This document shows, one piece after another, positions 1-5,981 of a stretch of 10,897 bases of DNA. Every line of letters begins with the position of its first letter. The first letter of the stretch is position 1. Under the pieces are notes generated by a model. That model ran no database searches, was not told the origin of the DNA, and was given only the letters and a program-made list of their open reading frames with translations. Origin of the DNA: Thermoguttaceae bacterium (GTDB lineage: Bacteria; Planctomycetota; Planctomycetia; Pirellulales; Thermoguttaceae). The translations under genes were made by a program, and so were the position numbers. The DNA lies in the NCBI GenBank assembly GCA_024653385.1, contig JANLFZ010000192.1:1-10897 (forward strand), in the 5' to 3' direction.

Positions 1-1643
1 CCGAAGCGGCGCTCGAACTCGCCGAACGTCTCGCGCGTCGTGGCGATCACGATCTTCGGCCAGACGTACTTCTCGTTCCACGCCTTGATCAGATCGGGCA
101 GCTTGGGGTCCGGCGGCCCGTTGTCGCCGTCGATCGAGTAGCGGATCGGCAGCATGTCGTAGGCGTAGCCCGACGACTCCAACTGCGCCAGGTAATCGAA
201 CACGGTCTGCGGCGCGACCTTCTCGAACCGGCCCTGGAGGTGGAACCACGAATAGCCCTTGCCGTGGACCCAGCAAAGCACCTTCTCTTGCCCCGACGGC
301 GAGACCCAGTAGAACGGCCGATCGCCCCATGCCTCGATCGTGTTGCCGATGCGGTGGATATGGTTCGTGCCGCACGAGAAGTACTTGACGCCGCTGTGGG
401 CCAGGGCCGGCACGATGCCCCAGGTCCAGCCGGGCACGTCGCTGATCATCGCCGCGTCGATCGTTACGCCGAACTCGCGCGAAAGCCGCCGGGCGCAGTC
501 GAACAGGCGGAACAGCTCTTCGGGCCGGCACAGGCCCGTCAGCTCGTTCCCGTACATCGCGTCGAGGTGCAGCCGGCCCGACTTGACCGCCCGGGCGAAG
601 CGCTGGCGCTTCTCGGGCGTCGCCTGCTTCAGGTAGCTGTCGATCGCCCAAAGCACCTCGCTATTCCACTTGAATTGGGCCCCGGGCGGGTAATCGGCCG
701 TGCGCTCGATGATGTCGAGGGCCTCGTCGGTGTACCTCCAGTGGAGTCTCTCGATCTCGGTCTGCACGTTCGTGTACCCGATATCGACGTGCGAGTGCGA
801 ATGGAGGTGAATCGTCCAGTGGCGCACCGGCTTGAGCACCATCGAGCGCTCGACGATCGGCTTGCCGTCCCAGCGAATCGCGGCCGACAGGTTCGTGTCG
901 CTCTCGGCCGCCGGAAGCGTAACCTCGACCGTCTGCGTGCCGAAAGCCAGCCGCACCGCCTTGGGCGGCAGACCAGACATTTCGAGCATCGCGTCGGCCG
1001 GCTCGGCATAGGGGTGCTCGATCTTCACGAGGATCGTGCGCACGGGCTTCCCCTCTTGAAGCACGACCGCCGGTTGGCTGATCAGCTCGAGGGTGTCCTT
1101 GGTCGGCGCGGGCTCGCTCTCGGCCGCCGTGTAGAAGCGGATCTCGGCCCCGCCCACGGTGCCGTACTTCTTCGGCCCCAGGGCGGTGACCTGCCACTTG
1201 ACGTACCTGGCGGTGACCGGCGCGGCAAGCGGCGAAAACGTGACCCCGGAACGCACATTCGCGTGCCGCACCGTGGCCGTCCCTCGCGGATTGGCCAGGT
1301 CGGGCGTATCGCCGAGCGTCAATCGCGACTCGGCCACGGTCGCCGGATCGCGGCGGTCCAGGTGATAGAAGGCCGCGATCTTGACGGGCCGGCCAAAATC
1401 GAAGGTAATGAACGTGTCGACGCCCTTGCCGTTGGACGAGTACTCCGTTGCCGGCAGACCATCGACGATCCGTTCGACGCCAAACGAGCCGGGATGGGCC
1501 ACGGCGCTGTCGAGGATCTTCGGCGACGGCAACGGCACAAGCGGCGTAAACTGCGTGGGCGACGCCGGTTCGGCCGAGGCGGCCAGCGTCGTTGCGAGCG
1601 AAACGACAGCCAAGAGCGCCAGGGTTTGGGGCAGGGTTTTCAT
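1..1643 (-). CDS. Secreted glycoside hydrolase family 38 protein with N-terminal F5/8C domain (partial, 3' end outside window)
   Basis: Likely an exported alpha-mannosidase-type enzyme acting on glycans outside the cytoplasm. Translation from the ATG at 1643 gives 547 complete codons with no stop, running off the left edge. Residues 1-24 form a signal peptide (short basic start, Leu/Ala core, AASA cleavage region). Residues about 45-172 read as an F5/8 type C (discoidin-like) beta-sandwich, with IVDG near 60, FDFGRPVKIA near 81 and GAEIRFY near 165. Residues about 185-275 look like a second beta domain. The GH38 N-terminal catalytic domain begins near 277 with HSHSHVDIGY, giving the metal-ligand candidates His285 and Asp287; SDVPGW at 401-406 supplies Asp402, the position of the family nucleophile. 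A Shine-Dalgarno AGAAGGA lies at 1660-1654, 10 nt before the ATG. The usual Trp of HxDxGW is Tyr here. GH38 membership is confident; the substrate is not known. Confidence 0.85.
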   Translation of the reverse strand, partial: MKTLPQTLALLAVVSLATTLAASAEPASPTQFTPLVPLPSPKILDSAVAHPGSFGVERIVDGLPATEYSSNGKGVDTFITFDFGRPVKIAAFYHLDRRDPATVAESRLTLGDTPDLANPRGTATVRHANVRSGVTFSPLAAPVTARYVKWQVTALGPKKYGTVGGAEIRFYTAAESEPAPTKDTLELISQPAVVLQEGKPVRTILVKIEHPYAEPADAMLEMSGLPPKAVRLAFGTQTVEVTLPAAESDTNLSAAIRWDGKPIVERSMVLKPVRHWTIHLHSHSHVDIGYTNVQTEIERLHWRYTDEALDIIERTADYPPGAQFKWNSEVLWAIDSYLKQATPEKRQRFARAVKSGRLHLDAMYGNELTGLCRPEELFRLFDCARRLSREFGVTIDAAMISDVPGWTWGIVPALAHSGVKYFSCGTNHIHRIGNTIEAWGDRPFYWVSPSGQEKVLCWVHGKGYSWFHLQGRFEKVAPQTVFDYLAQLESSGYAYDMLPIRYSIDGDNGPPDPKLPDLIKAWNEKYVWPKIVIATTRETFGEFERRF

Positions 1644-1749
1644 CGCACGAGATTCCTTCTTGGGCTAGGCGACGGCAGTACGAGGATTGGTGACGGGCCG
1701 CTCAGCCGTCCGCGACAAGATACTACGGGTTCAGGGGGAAGCACAACGC

Positions 1750-1787
1750 CCCTCACCCCCTGCCCTTCTGCCGCAGAGGGGAGAGGG
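1750..1787. repeat. REP-like inverted repeat (CCCTCACCCC / GGGGAGAGGG)
   Basis: The arm at 1750-1759 is the reverse complement of 1778-1787 at 9 of 10 positions, with an 18-base spacer. The two divergent genes start on either side, so it does not sit where a terminator for either would be needed. C-rich/G-rich repeats of this look are dispersed in many GC-rich bacterial genomes. That this is a dispersed REP-type element is inference, because only one copy is visible here. Confidence 0.55.
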
Positions 1788-1799
1788 AAGTCGGTAGGA

Positions 1800-1854
1800 C
1801 GGCCTTTCCAGGCCCTCCGAGAAGGGGCCGGGCAAAGACGGCCAGGAAAGGCCG
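1800..1854. repeat. Long inverted repeat around GGCCTTTCC / GGAAAGGCC
   Basis: Arms 1800-1814 and 1840-1854 are complementary at 14 of 15 positions; the single mismatch is an A opposite an A. The spacer is 25 bases. It directly follows the repeat at 1750-1787, and together they make a structured block of about 105 bases upstream of the sigma factor promoter. It is best read as an intergenic palindromic element, perhaps a dispersed one. A role as a protein-binding site is possible but unsupported. Confidence 0.6.
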
Positions 1855-1883
1855 ACCCACGGGGGTGACGCGAGAAAGCTTCC

Positions 1884-1909
1884 TGTAACGGCCCGGTCCC
1901 TGGAGCGTT
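1884..1909 (+). promoter_or_regulatory. Candidate ECF-type promoter of the sigma factor gene
   Basis: TGTAAC (1884-1889) is followed after exactly 16 bases by CGTT (1906-1909). This matches the general ECF pattern of an AAC-containing -35 and a CGT-type -10, as in Bacillus SigX/SigW-class promoters. Transcription would start near 1915, leaving a leader of about 28 bases before the ATG at 1944. TGTAAC is not seen at another gene start in this window. If real, it implies that the sigma factor activates its own operon. It is a single-site motif match and so tentative. Confidence 0.4.
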
Positions 1910-1943
1910 GTACTGGAAAACACGGCGCACGTGGGAGTCAACG

Positions 1944-2528
1944 ATGGCCACGCAAACAACTCCCGGGCAGCGGCGGCAGTGGGTCATTTCGGCGTTGGAG
2001 AAGTACGAAGTCCCGCTGGTGCGCTTCGCCCGGCGCCTGCTCGGCGACGAAGACGCCGCGCGCGACGTCGTCCAGCACGCCTTCCTCCGTCTATGCGACC
2101 AGTCGCCCGACGAGCTGGCCGACCGGGTCGGGCCGTGGTTGTTCACCGTATGCCGGAACCGGGCGGTCGATTGGATGCGTTCGCACCGGCGTGCCGCCCC
2201 CTTGGAAGACGTGGCGCCGCAACGTTGTCTCAGTCGCGAGGTGGATCCCGCCATGGCCGCCGAACGGCACGACTTGTATTGCCGGCTCAACCAAGTGGTG
2301 GCGCAACTGCCCGTCACGCAACGCGAGGTGGTTGCCCTATGGACCGAGGGGTGTACGTACCGCGAGATCGCCGAGATCCTGGAAACCAGCGAGGGGAACG
2401 TCCGCGTGCTGATGCACCGGGCGTTGAAGTCCGTGAGGCAGCACCCCACGACCCGGCAGTTGCTGGGCGGGCCCACGCGGCCCGACCTCCCCAAGCCTGG
2501 CCGACAGCCTGATGAGGTGCGACGATGA
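1944..2528 (+). CDS. RNA polymerase sigma factor, ECF (extracytoplasmic function) subfamily
   Basis: Redirects RNA polymerase to a specific set of promoters in response to a signal, probably one sensed by the membrane protein encoded next. The 194-residue length fits an ECF sigma. Region 2 spans about residues 14-85: VRFARRLLGDEDAARDVVQ is the region 2.1-2.2 helix pair, and WLFTVCRNRAVDWMRSHRR is the region 2.3-2.4 promoter-melting and -10 recognition helix. Region 4 spans about 118-172: LPVTQREVVALWTEGCTYREI, then a helix-turn-helix ending in EGNVRVLMHRALKSVR. The ATG at 1944 is chosen because GGGAG (1933-1937) sits 6 nt before it; an upstream ATG at 1908 would overlap the candidate promoter and adds 12 residues foreign to the family. 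Its stop overlaps the next start (ATGA), which indicates translational coupling. The precise ECF subgroup cannot be set by eye. Confidence 0.93.
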   Translation: MATQTTPGQRRQWVISALEKYEVPLVRFARRLLGDEDAARDVVQHAFLRLCDQSPDELADRVGPWLFTVCRNRAVDWMRSHRRAAPLEDVAPQRCLSREVDPAMAAERHDLYCRLNQVVAQLPVTQREVVALWTEGCTYREIAEILETSEGNVRVLMHRALKSVRQHPTTRQLLGGPTRPDLPKPGRQPDEVRR

Positions 2529-5143
2529 GCGTCAACCGTCACGAATCGAACGAAGCCGAGGTCCACGCCGCCCGGCTGACTGCATACGCCCTGGGGCAAC
2601 TCGACGGACCCGAGCGGGCCGAGGTCGAGGCCGAACTGGCCGCCTCGGAGGAGAGCCTCCAGGCGGTCGCGACCCTGCGCACGGTGGCCGGCGCGCTGGT
2701 CGAGGCCACGCGGCACGATCTTTCGTCGGGCCGCTCGCCCGCGCTTCGCGAGGCGATCGAGAGGCGGCTCGACGAGTTGGATGCGGCCGCCGCGTCCCCG
2801 CCGAGCAAAGCGAGAACCACCGGGGCGCCGTGGCGGCTTCTGGCCGTGGCCGCCTGCCTCGTGATCGCCGCCGTTCCCGTCTATGTATTGGTGATCCGGC
2901 CTGGCGCGTCGCCCGAGGGCGATCACGTGGCCCTGTCGCCACCTGCGGCCGCGCCCGCCGGGATGTCCGAAGGAGCCGAGGCAGTCTCGGACCTATTGGC
3001 CGCCGCGCCGGCCGACCGCGACGCGTATCGCGAGGCGGCCAAGACGCCGGCCGAAGGTCCTGCACCGACCGCGCCGATGGCCGCGGCTTCGCGTGAACCG
3101 GCGCCGGTCGCCGCCGAATCCATGCGGTCCGCGCCGGCCAAGGAATCTCCCAAGATGGAAATGGCAAGGCCGGCCGCGCCGCCGGTCGCCGCGACTTCTC
3201 CTGCACCGACCAGCCAGGGCAAGCCCCTGTACCGCCGCGGCGCCGATCGCTCGTCCGTGCCCAGCGGCTATCCGGGCGGTGCCCCGTCCCGTGTCGCCGG
3301 CGGCGGCATGGGGGCGGGAATGCCCGGAATGGCTGGCGCGTATCAAGGGACAGGGATGATGGGCGGTTCTCTGCCGCCGGCCGGTGCGGCGCCCATGGCG
3401 CCGGGAGGCGCCCCCGCCATGATGCCCCCTGGATATCCAGGTGCGATCTCGGGCACGCCCCACGTGGCCCCCGCGGCCGTACCACCGCCCGCCAAGTATC
3501 CTGCCATGTTGGACGGGCCCGTGGCGACCAAGGGAAAGCGGGGGGCTGCCACGCCCGGGGCGTTCGGGATGATGCCCGGCGCGGGCAGCGTGCCGAACTA
3601 CGATGATGCGGGGCCGGTCCCCGAGCGCGAGAGACGGCTCACGGAGTCGTATGGCGCCAAGGACGATCTCGAAGCCAAGCCGCCGGCGCAACTCGGCCAG
3701 CAGGTCGCCGACGAAGTGCCCGGCGCCGAGCAGTACCGCCCTCTGGCCGAGAACCCCTTCCTCGAGGTGAGCCGTGCGCCGCTTTCGACGTTCTCGATCG
3801 ACGTCGACACGGCGTCGTACACGAACATCCGCCGGTTCCTGCGCGAGGGCCGCTTGCCCCCGCCCGAGGCCGTGCGCATCGAAGAAATGATCAACTACTT
3901 CCCTTACCACTACCCGCCGCCCGAAGGTAAGACGCCCTTCTCGGTGAGTCTCGAAGCGGCCCAATGCCCCTGGCACGAAGGCCACCGGCTGGTGCGCATC
4001 GGGCTGAAGGCGAAAGAGATCGACCGCGCGCAGCGGGGGCCGTCGAACCTGGTGTTCCTGTTGGATGTGTCCGGCTCGATGTCCGACCAGAACAAGCTCC
4101 CCTTGGTCAAGGAGGCGATGAAGATGCTCGTTGCCGAGCTGACCGAAGACGACCGCGTGGCCATCGTGACCTACGCCTCGTCGGCCGAGTTGCGGCTCGA
4201 ATCGACCAACGGCAGCCGCAAGGAGGAGATCGTCCGGGCGATCGACGCCTTGCGCGCCGAGGGCTCGACCAACGGCAGCGCGGGCATCCAGTTGGCATAT
4301 GAGCAGGCCCGCAAGCACTTCCTCGAGAAGGGCACCAACCGGATCATCCTGGCCACCGACGGCGACCTCAACGTGGGCATTACCCGGGATGACGACCTGG
4401 CGCGCCTCGTGCGCCAAGAGGCCCAGGGCAAGATCTTCCTCACGGTGCTCGGGGTGGGCACGGGCAACCTCAAGGACGCCAAGCTCGAGAAACTGGCCCA
4501 GCACGGCAGCGGCATGTACGCCTATGTCGATAGCGTGCGCGAGGCCCACAAGGTGCTCGTGCGGCAGATCGCGGGGAGCCTCGTGACCGTGGCCAAGGAC
4601 GTGAAGATCCAGGTCGAGTTCAACCCCAAGGAGGTCTCGGCCTATCGCCTCGTCGGCTACGAGAACCGCCGCATGGCCGACAAGGACTTCCACGACGACC
4701 GCAAGGACGCGGGCGAGTTGGGCGCCGGCCACACCGTCACCGTGCTCTACGAGATCGTCCCGGCCGGGCGCCAAGCCCAGGGCGCTCTCCCCCCGCTCAA
4801 GTACCAGCGCGCTGCCGAGGCGGCGTTGACCGACGCGGCCCACTCGGGTCAGCTCTTGAATGTCCAGGTCAAGTACAAGGAGCCGCGGGAAGATCAAAGC
4901 CGGCAGGTCGATTTCCCGCTGGCGAACGCGAGCAAGCGGTTCGGCGAGGCCTCGCCCGACTTCCAGTTCGCCGCCGCCGTGGCCTCCTTCGGAATGATCC
5001 TGCGCAGGTCGCAATTCAGCGGCAATGCCACGTTGGCTTCCGTCGAGGAGATCGCCGTGGCGGCCCTGGGCGACGACCCGGGGGGCCATCGGGCCGAGTT
5101 TGTCAGCCTGGTTCGGGGCGCCCGGCAACTTGCGGGGCAATAG
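2525..5143 (+). CDS. Membrane-anchored YfbK-like von Willebrand factor A protein with anti-sigma-like N-terminus
   Basis: Probably a cell-surface or periplasmic adhesion/scaffold protein that also controls the sigma factor encoded just upstream. It is 872 residues. Residues 1-100 are a soluble head with TAYALGQLDGPERAEVEAEL, a motif common at the start of planctomycete membrane proteins and anti-sigma factors; there is no zinc-binding HxxxCxxC. Residues 104-124 are one transmembrane helix. Residues about 126-400 are a linker rich in Ala, Pro, Gly and, near 261-300, Met. Residues about 409-500 match the VWA N-terminal domain found in YfbK proteins (NPFLEVSRAPLSTFSIDVDT). The VWA domain (about 507-680) has an intact MIDAS: DVSGSMS at 514-520, Thr582 and Asp612. 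A DUF3520-like C-terminus follows (about 690-868). The gene overlaps the sigma stop by 4 bp. The domain order is clear; the anti-sigma role is inferred from operon and topology. Confidence 0.88.
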   Translation: MSVNRHESNEAEVHAARLTAYALGQLDGPERAEVEAELAASEESLQAVATLRTVAGALVEATRHDLSSGRSPALREAIERRLDELDAAAASPPSKARTTGAPWRLLAVAACLVIAAVPVYVLVIRPGASPEGDHVALSPPAAAPAGMSEGAEAVSDLLAAAPADRDAYREAAKTPAEGPAPTAPMAAASREPAPVAAESMRSAPAKESPKMEMARPAAPPVAATSPAPTSQGKPLYRRGADRSSVPSGYPGGAPSRVAGGGMGAGMPGMAGAYQGTGMMGGSLPPAGAAPMAPGGAPAMMPPGYPGAISGTPHVAPAAVPPPAKYPAMLDGPVATKGKRGAATPGAFGMMPGAGSVPNYDDAGPVPERERRLTESYGAKDDLEAKPPAQLGQQVADEVPGAEQYRPLAENPFLEVSRAPLSTFSIDVDTASYTNIRRFLREGRLPPPEAVRIEEMINYFPYHYPPPEGKTPFSVSLEAAQCPWHEGHRLVRIGLKAKEIDRAQRGPSNLVFLLDVSGSMSDQNKLPLVKEAMKMLVAELTEDDRVAIVTYASSAELRLESTNGSRKEEIVRAIDALRAEGSTNGSAGIQLAYEQARKHFLEKGTNRIILATDGDLNVGITRDDDLARLVRQEAQGKIFLTVLGVGTGNLKDAKLEKLAQHGSGMYAYVDSVREAHKVLVRQIAGSLVTVAKDVKIQVEFNPKEVSAYRLVGYENRRMADKDFHDDRKDAGELGAGHTVTVLYEIVPAGRQAQGALPPLKYQRAAEAALTDAAHSGQLLNVQVKYKEPREDQSRQVDFPLANASKRFGEASPDFQFAAAVASFGMILRRSQFSGNATLASVEEIAVAALGDDPGGHRAEFVSLVRGARQLAGQ

Positions 5144-5164
5144 GGACTTGCCTGCCCAAGCTCG

Positions 5165-5219
5165 ACCGCAACAATACAAGGACCGTCGATCCTCCCGCGA
5201 TCGTGTACGTTGCGGTTTT
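5165..5219 (+). terminator. Nested hairpin between the VWA gene and ferritin (terminator or 5' leader structure)
   Basis: ACCGCAAC (5165-5172) is the perfect complement of GTTGCGGT (5209-5216). Nested inside it, CGATC (5187-5191) pairs with GATCG (5199-5203) around the 7-base loop CTCCCGC. Four T residues occupy 5216-5219. It starts 22 bases after the VWA stop, so it can serve as a Rho-independent terminator of the sigma/VWA operon, although the T run is short. It also ends only 6 bases before the ferritin Shine-Dalgarno, so it could instead lie in a ferritin leader and affect its expression. I cannot decide between the two. Confidence 0.45.
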
Positions 5220-5238
5220 GTCCCCGGAGAACCCCCCG

Positions 5239-5757
5239 ATGCTCAGCCAGAAGATGCAGGAAGCCCTCAACGCCCAGATCAATGCCGAGTACTACTCCTC
5301 GTACCTCTATCTTTCGATGTCGGCATGGTGCCAGGAGGCGAATCTGAAGGGCTGTGCCCATTGGTTCCTCATCCAGAGCCAGGAAGAAATGGGACACGTG
5401 CTGAAGCTCTTCAATTATGTGGTCGACCGGAAAGGCCGGGTGCGGCTGGGCGCGATCGAGGCCCCGCCGGGCCAGTGGCAATCGCCGCTGGCCGTCTTCG
5501 AGGCCGCCGCGGCGCACGAACAACACGTCACCGAGCTGATCAACAAGCTCGTCCAGGTGGCCGTGGGAGAGAACGATTTCGCGACCCATACGTTGCTCGA
5601 GTGGTTCATCACCGAACAGGTCGAGGAAGAGGCCACGGTCGACGCGATCGTGCAGCAGTTGAAGCTGGCCGATGGGGCTCCCGCCGCCTTGTTCCTGATC
5701 GACCGGGAACTCGGCTCCCGGACCCTGGCGGCTTCGGGCGGCCAGTCCGAGAACTAG
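5239..5757 (+). CDS. ftnA: Non-haem bacterial ferritin (FtnA type)
   Basis: Forms the 24-subunit cytoplasmic shell that oxidises ferrous iron and stores it as a ferric mineral. The product is 172 residues, close to the 165 of E. coli FtnA, and can be aligned without gaps through the ferroxidase centre: Glu17, Glu50, His53, Glu94, Gln127 and Glu130 are all present, as are the third-site residues Glu49, Glu126 and Glu129 and the conserved Tyr24. MLSQKMQEALNAQINAEYYS at the start and LFLIDREL near 151-158 are typical. The ATG at 5239 is preferred over a GTG at 5203 because GGAGA (5226-5230) lies 8 nt upstream and the family begins with this Met; the GTG would start inside the hairpin. There is no haem-binding Met as in bacterioferritin. 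The gene is separated by 95 bases from the VWA gene and appears to be its own unit. Confidence 0.95.
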   Translation: MLSQKMQEALNAQINAEYYSSYLYLSMSAWCQEANLKGCAHWFLIQSQEEMGHVLKLFNYVVDRKGRVRLGAIEAPPGQWQSPLAVFEAAAAHEQHVTELINKLVQVAVGENDFATHTLLEWFITEQVEEEATVDAIVQQLKLADGAPAALFLIDRELGSRTLAASGGQSEN

Positions 5758-5818
5758 ACGCCGTTGCGACACTCGCGGGGATTCGCCCGGAGTGTGCCAC
5801 GGACCCACGGAGGGGAGT

Positions 5819-5863
5819 GTCCCATGTTCGCGCTTTTTCGCCGCGAGAAATCGGGACGGTCCC
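5819..5863. repeat. Imperfect palindrome GTCCC...GGGAC followed by GGGACGGTCCC
   Basis: GTCCC (5819-5823) pairs with GGGAC (5853-5857). Inside it, TCGCG (5828-5832) pairs perfectly with CGCGA (5842-5846) across a T-rich loop. The right arm is also the left half of a short palindrome, GGGAC-G-GTCCC (5853-5863). It lies 60 bases past the ferritin stop in a non-coding gap. The form suggests a REP-like element; a terminator role for ferritin is less likely because no T run follows the stem. Confidence 0.45.
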
Positions 5864-5902
5864 CGGGAGCGGCTACCCTCCCACAAGCCTCTTGCGTATT
5901 CA

Positions 5903-5932
5903 GGTCCCGCCGGGTGGACGCCCGGCAGGACC
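5903..5932 (+). terminator. Strong GC hairpin upstream of the Gfo/Idh gene (possible terminator)
   Basis: The arm at 5903-5914 (GGTCCCGCCGGG) is complementary to 5921-5932 at 11 of 12 positions around the 6-base loop TGGACG. TTTT follows only 19 bases after the stem (5950-5953), so it is a poor classic Rho-independent terminator. It may still mark the end of ferritin transcription, or it may sit in the leader of the next gene, whose start lies 50 bases downstream. Its position between two separate units favours the first reading. Confidence 0.4.
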
Positions 5933-5981
5933 GGTCTTAGAATGGCCGTTTTGAGTCGCCTCGTACGCAGGAGCCTTCGCC

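Larger units (their letters stand above)
1644..1943. other. Divergent intergenic region
   Basis: These 300 bases separate the minus-strand GH38 gene from the plus-strand sigma factor gene, so they should hold both promoters. Proximal to GH38 is its Shine-Dalgarno (1654-1660) and a weak inverted repeat GACGGC/GCCGTC (1671-1676 with 1705-1710). The middle part holds two REP-like inverted repeats, and the last 60 bases hold a candidate ECF promoter, each listed separately. I found no convincing sigma-70 style -35/-10 pair for the GH38 gene and no credible coding region; the plus-strand reading frame that enters from the left is the antisense shadow of GH38. Confidence 0.7.

Noticed and set aside
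1719..1724. GATACT as a -10 box for a sigma-70 promoter
   Set aside because: Four of six consensus matches but no acceptable -35 at 16-18 bases; too weak to report as a promoter.
240..1868. 542-codon open frame on the plus strand
   Set aside because: It is antisense to the GH38 gene, Arg/Gly/His-rich with no domain, and reflects third-position GC bias. The opposite strand encodes a signal peptide and recognisable GH38 motifs.
1908..1943. Upstream ATG extending the sigma factor by 12 residues
   Set aside because: It overlaps the candidate -10 element and has no Shine-Dalgarno, whereas the ATG at 1944 has GGGAG at 6 nt.
2993..5179. 728-codon open frame on the minus strand
   Set aside because: Antisense shadow of the VWA gene; the forward frame carries the MIDAS motif and YfbK-like domains.
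5203..5238. GTG start adding 12 residues to ferritin
   Set aside because: It begins inside the hairpin and lacks a ribosome binding site; ferritin homology starts exactly at the ATG at 5239.
5824..5940. 38-codon small ORF preceded by a strong GGAGGGGA sequence
   Set aside because: The ATG lies inside a palindrome (5819-5863) and the frame crosses a second hairpin (5903-5932); the peptide is Arg/Ser-rich without features. Palindromic elements explain the sequence better, though ribosome profiling could overturn this.
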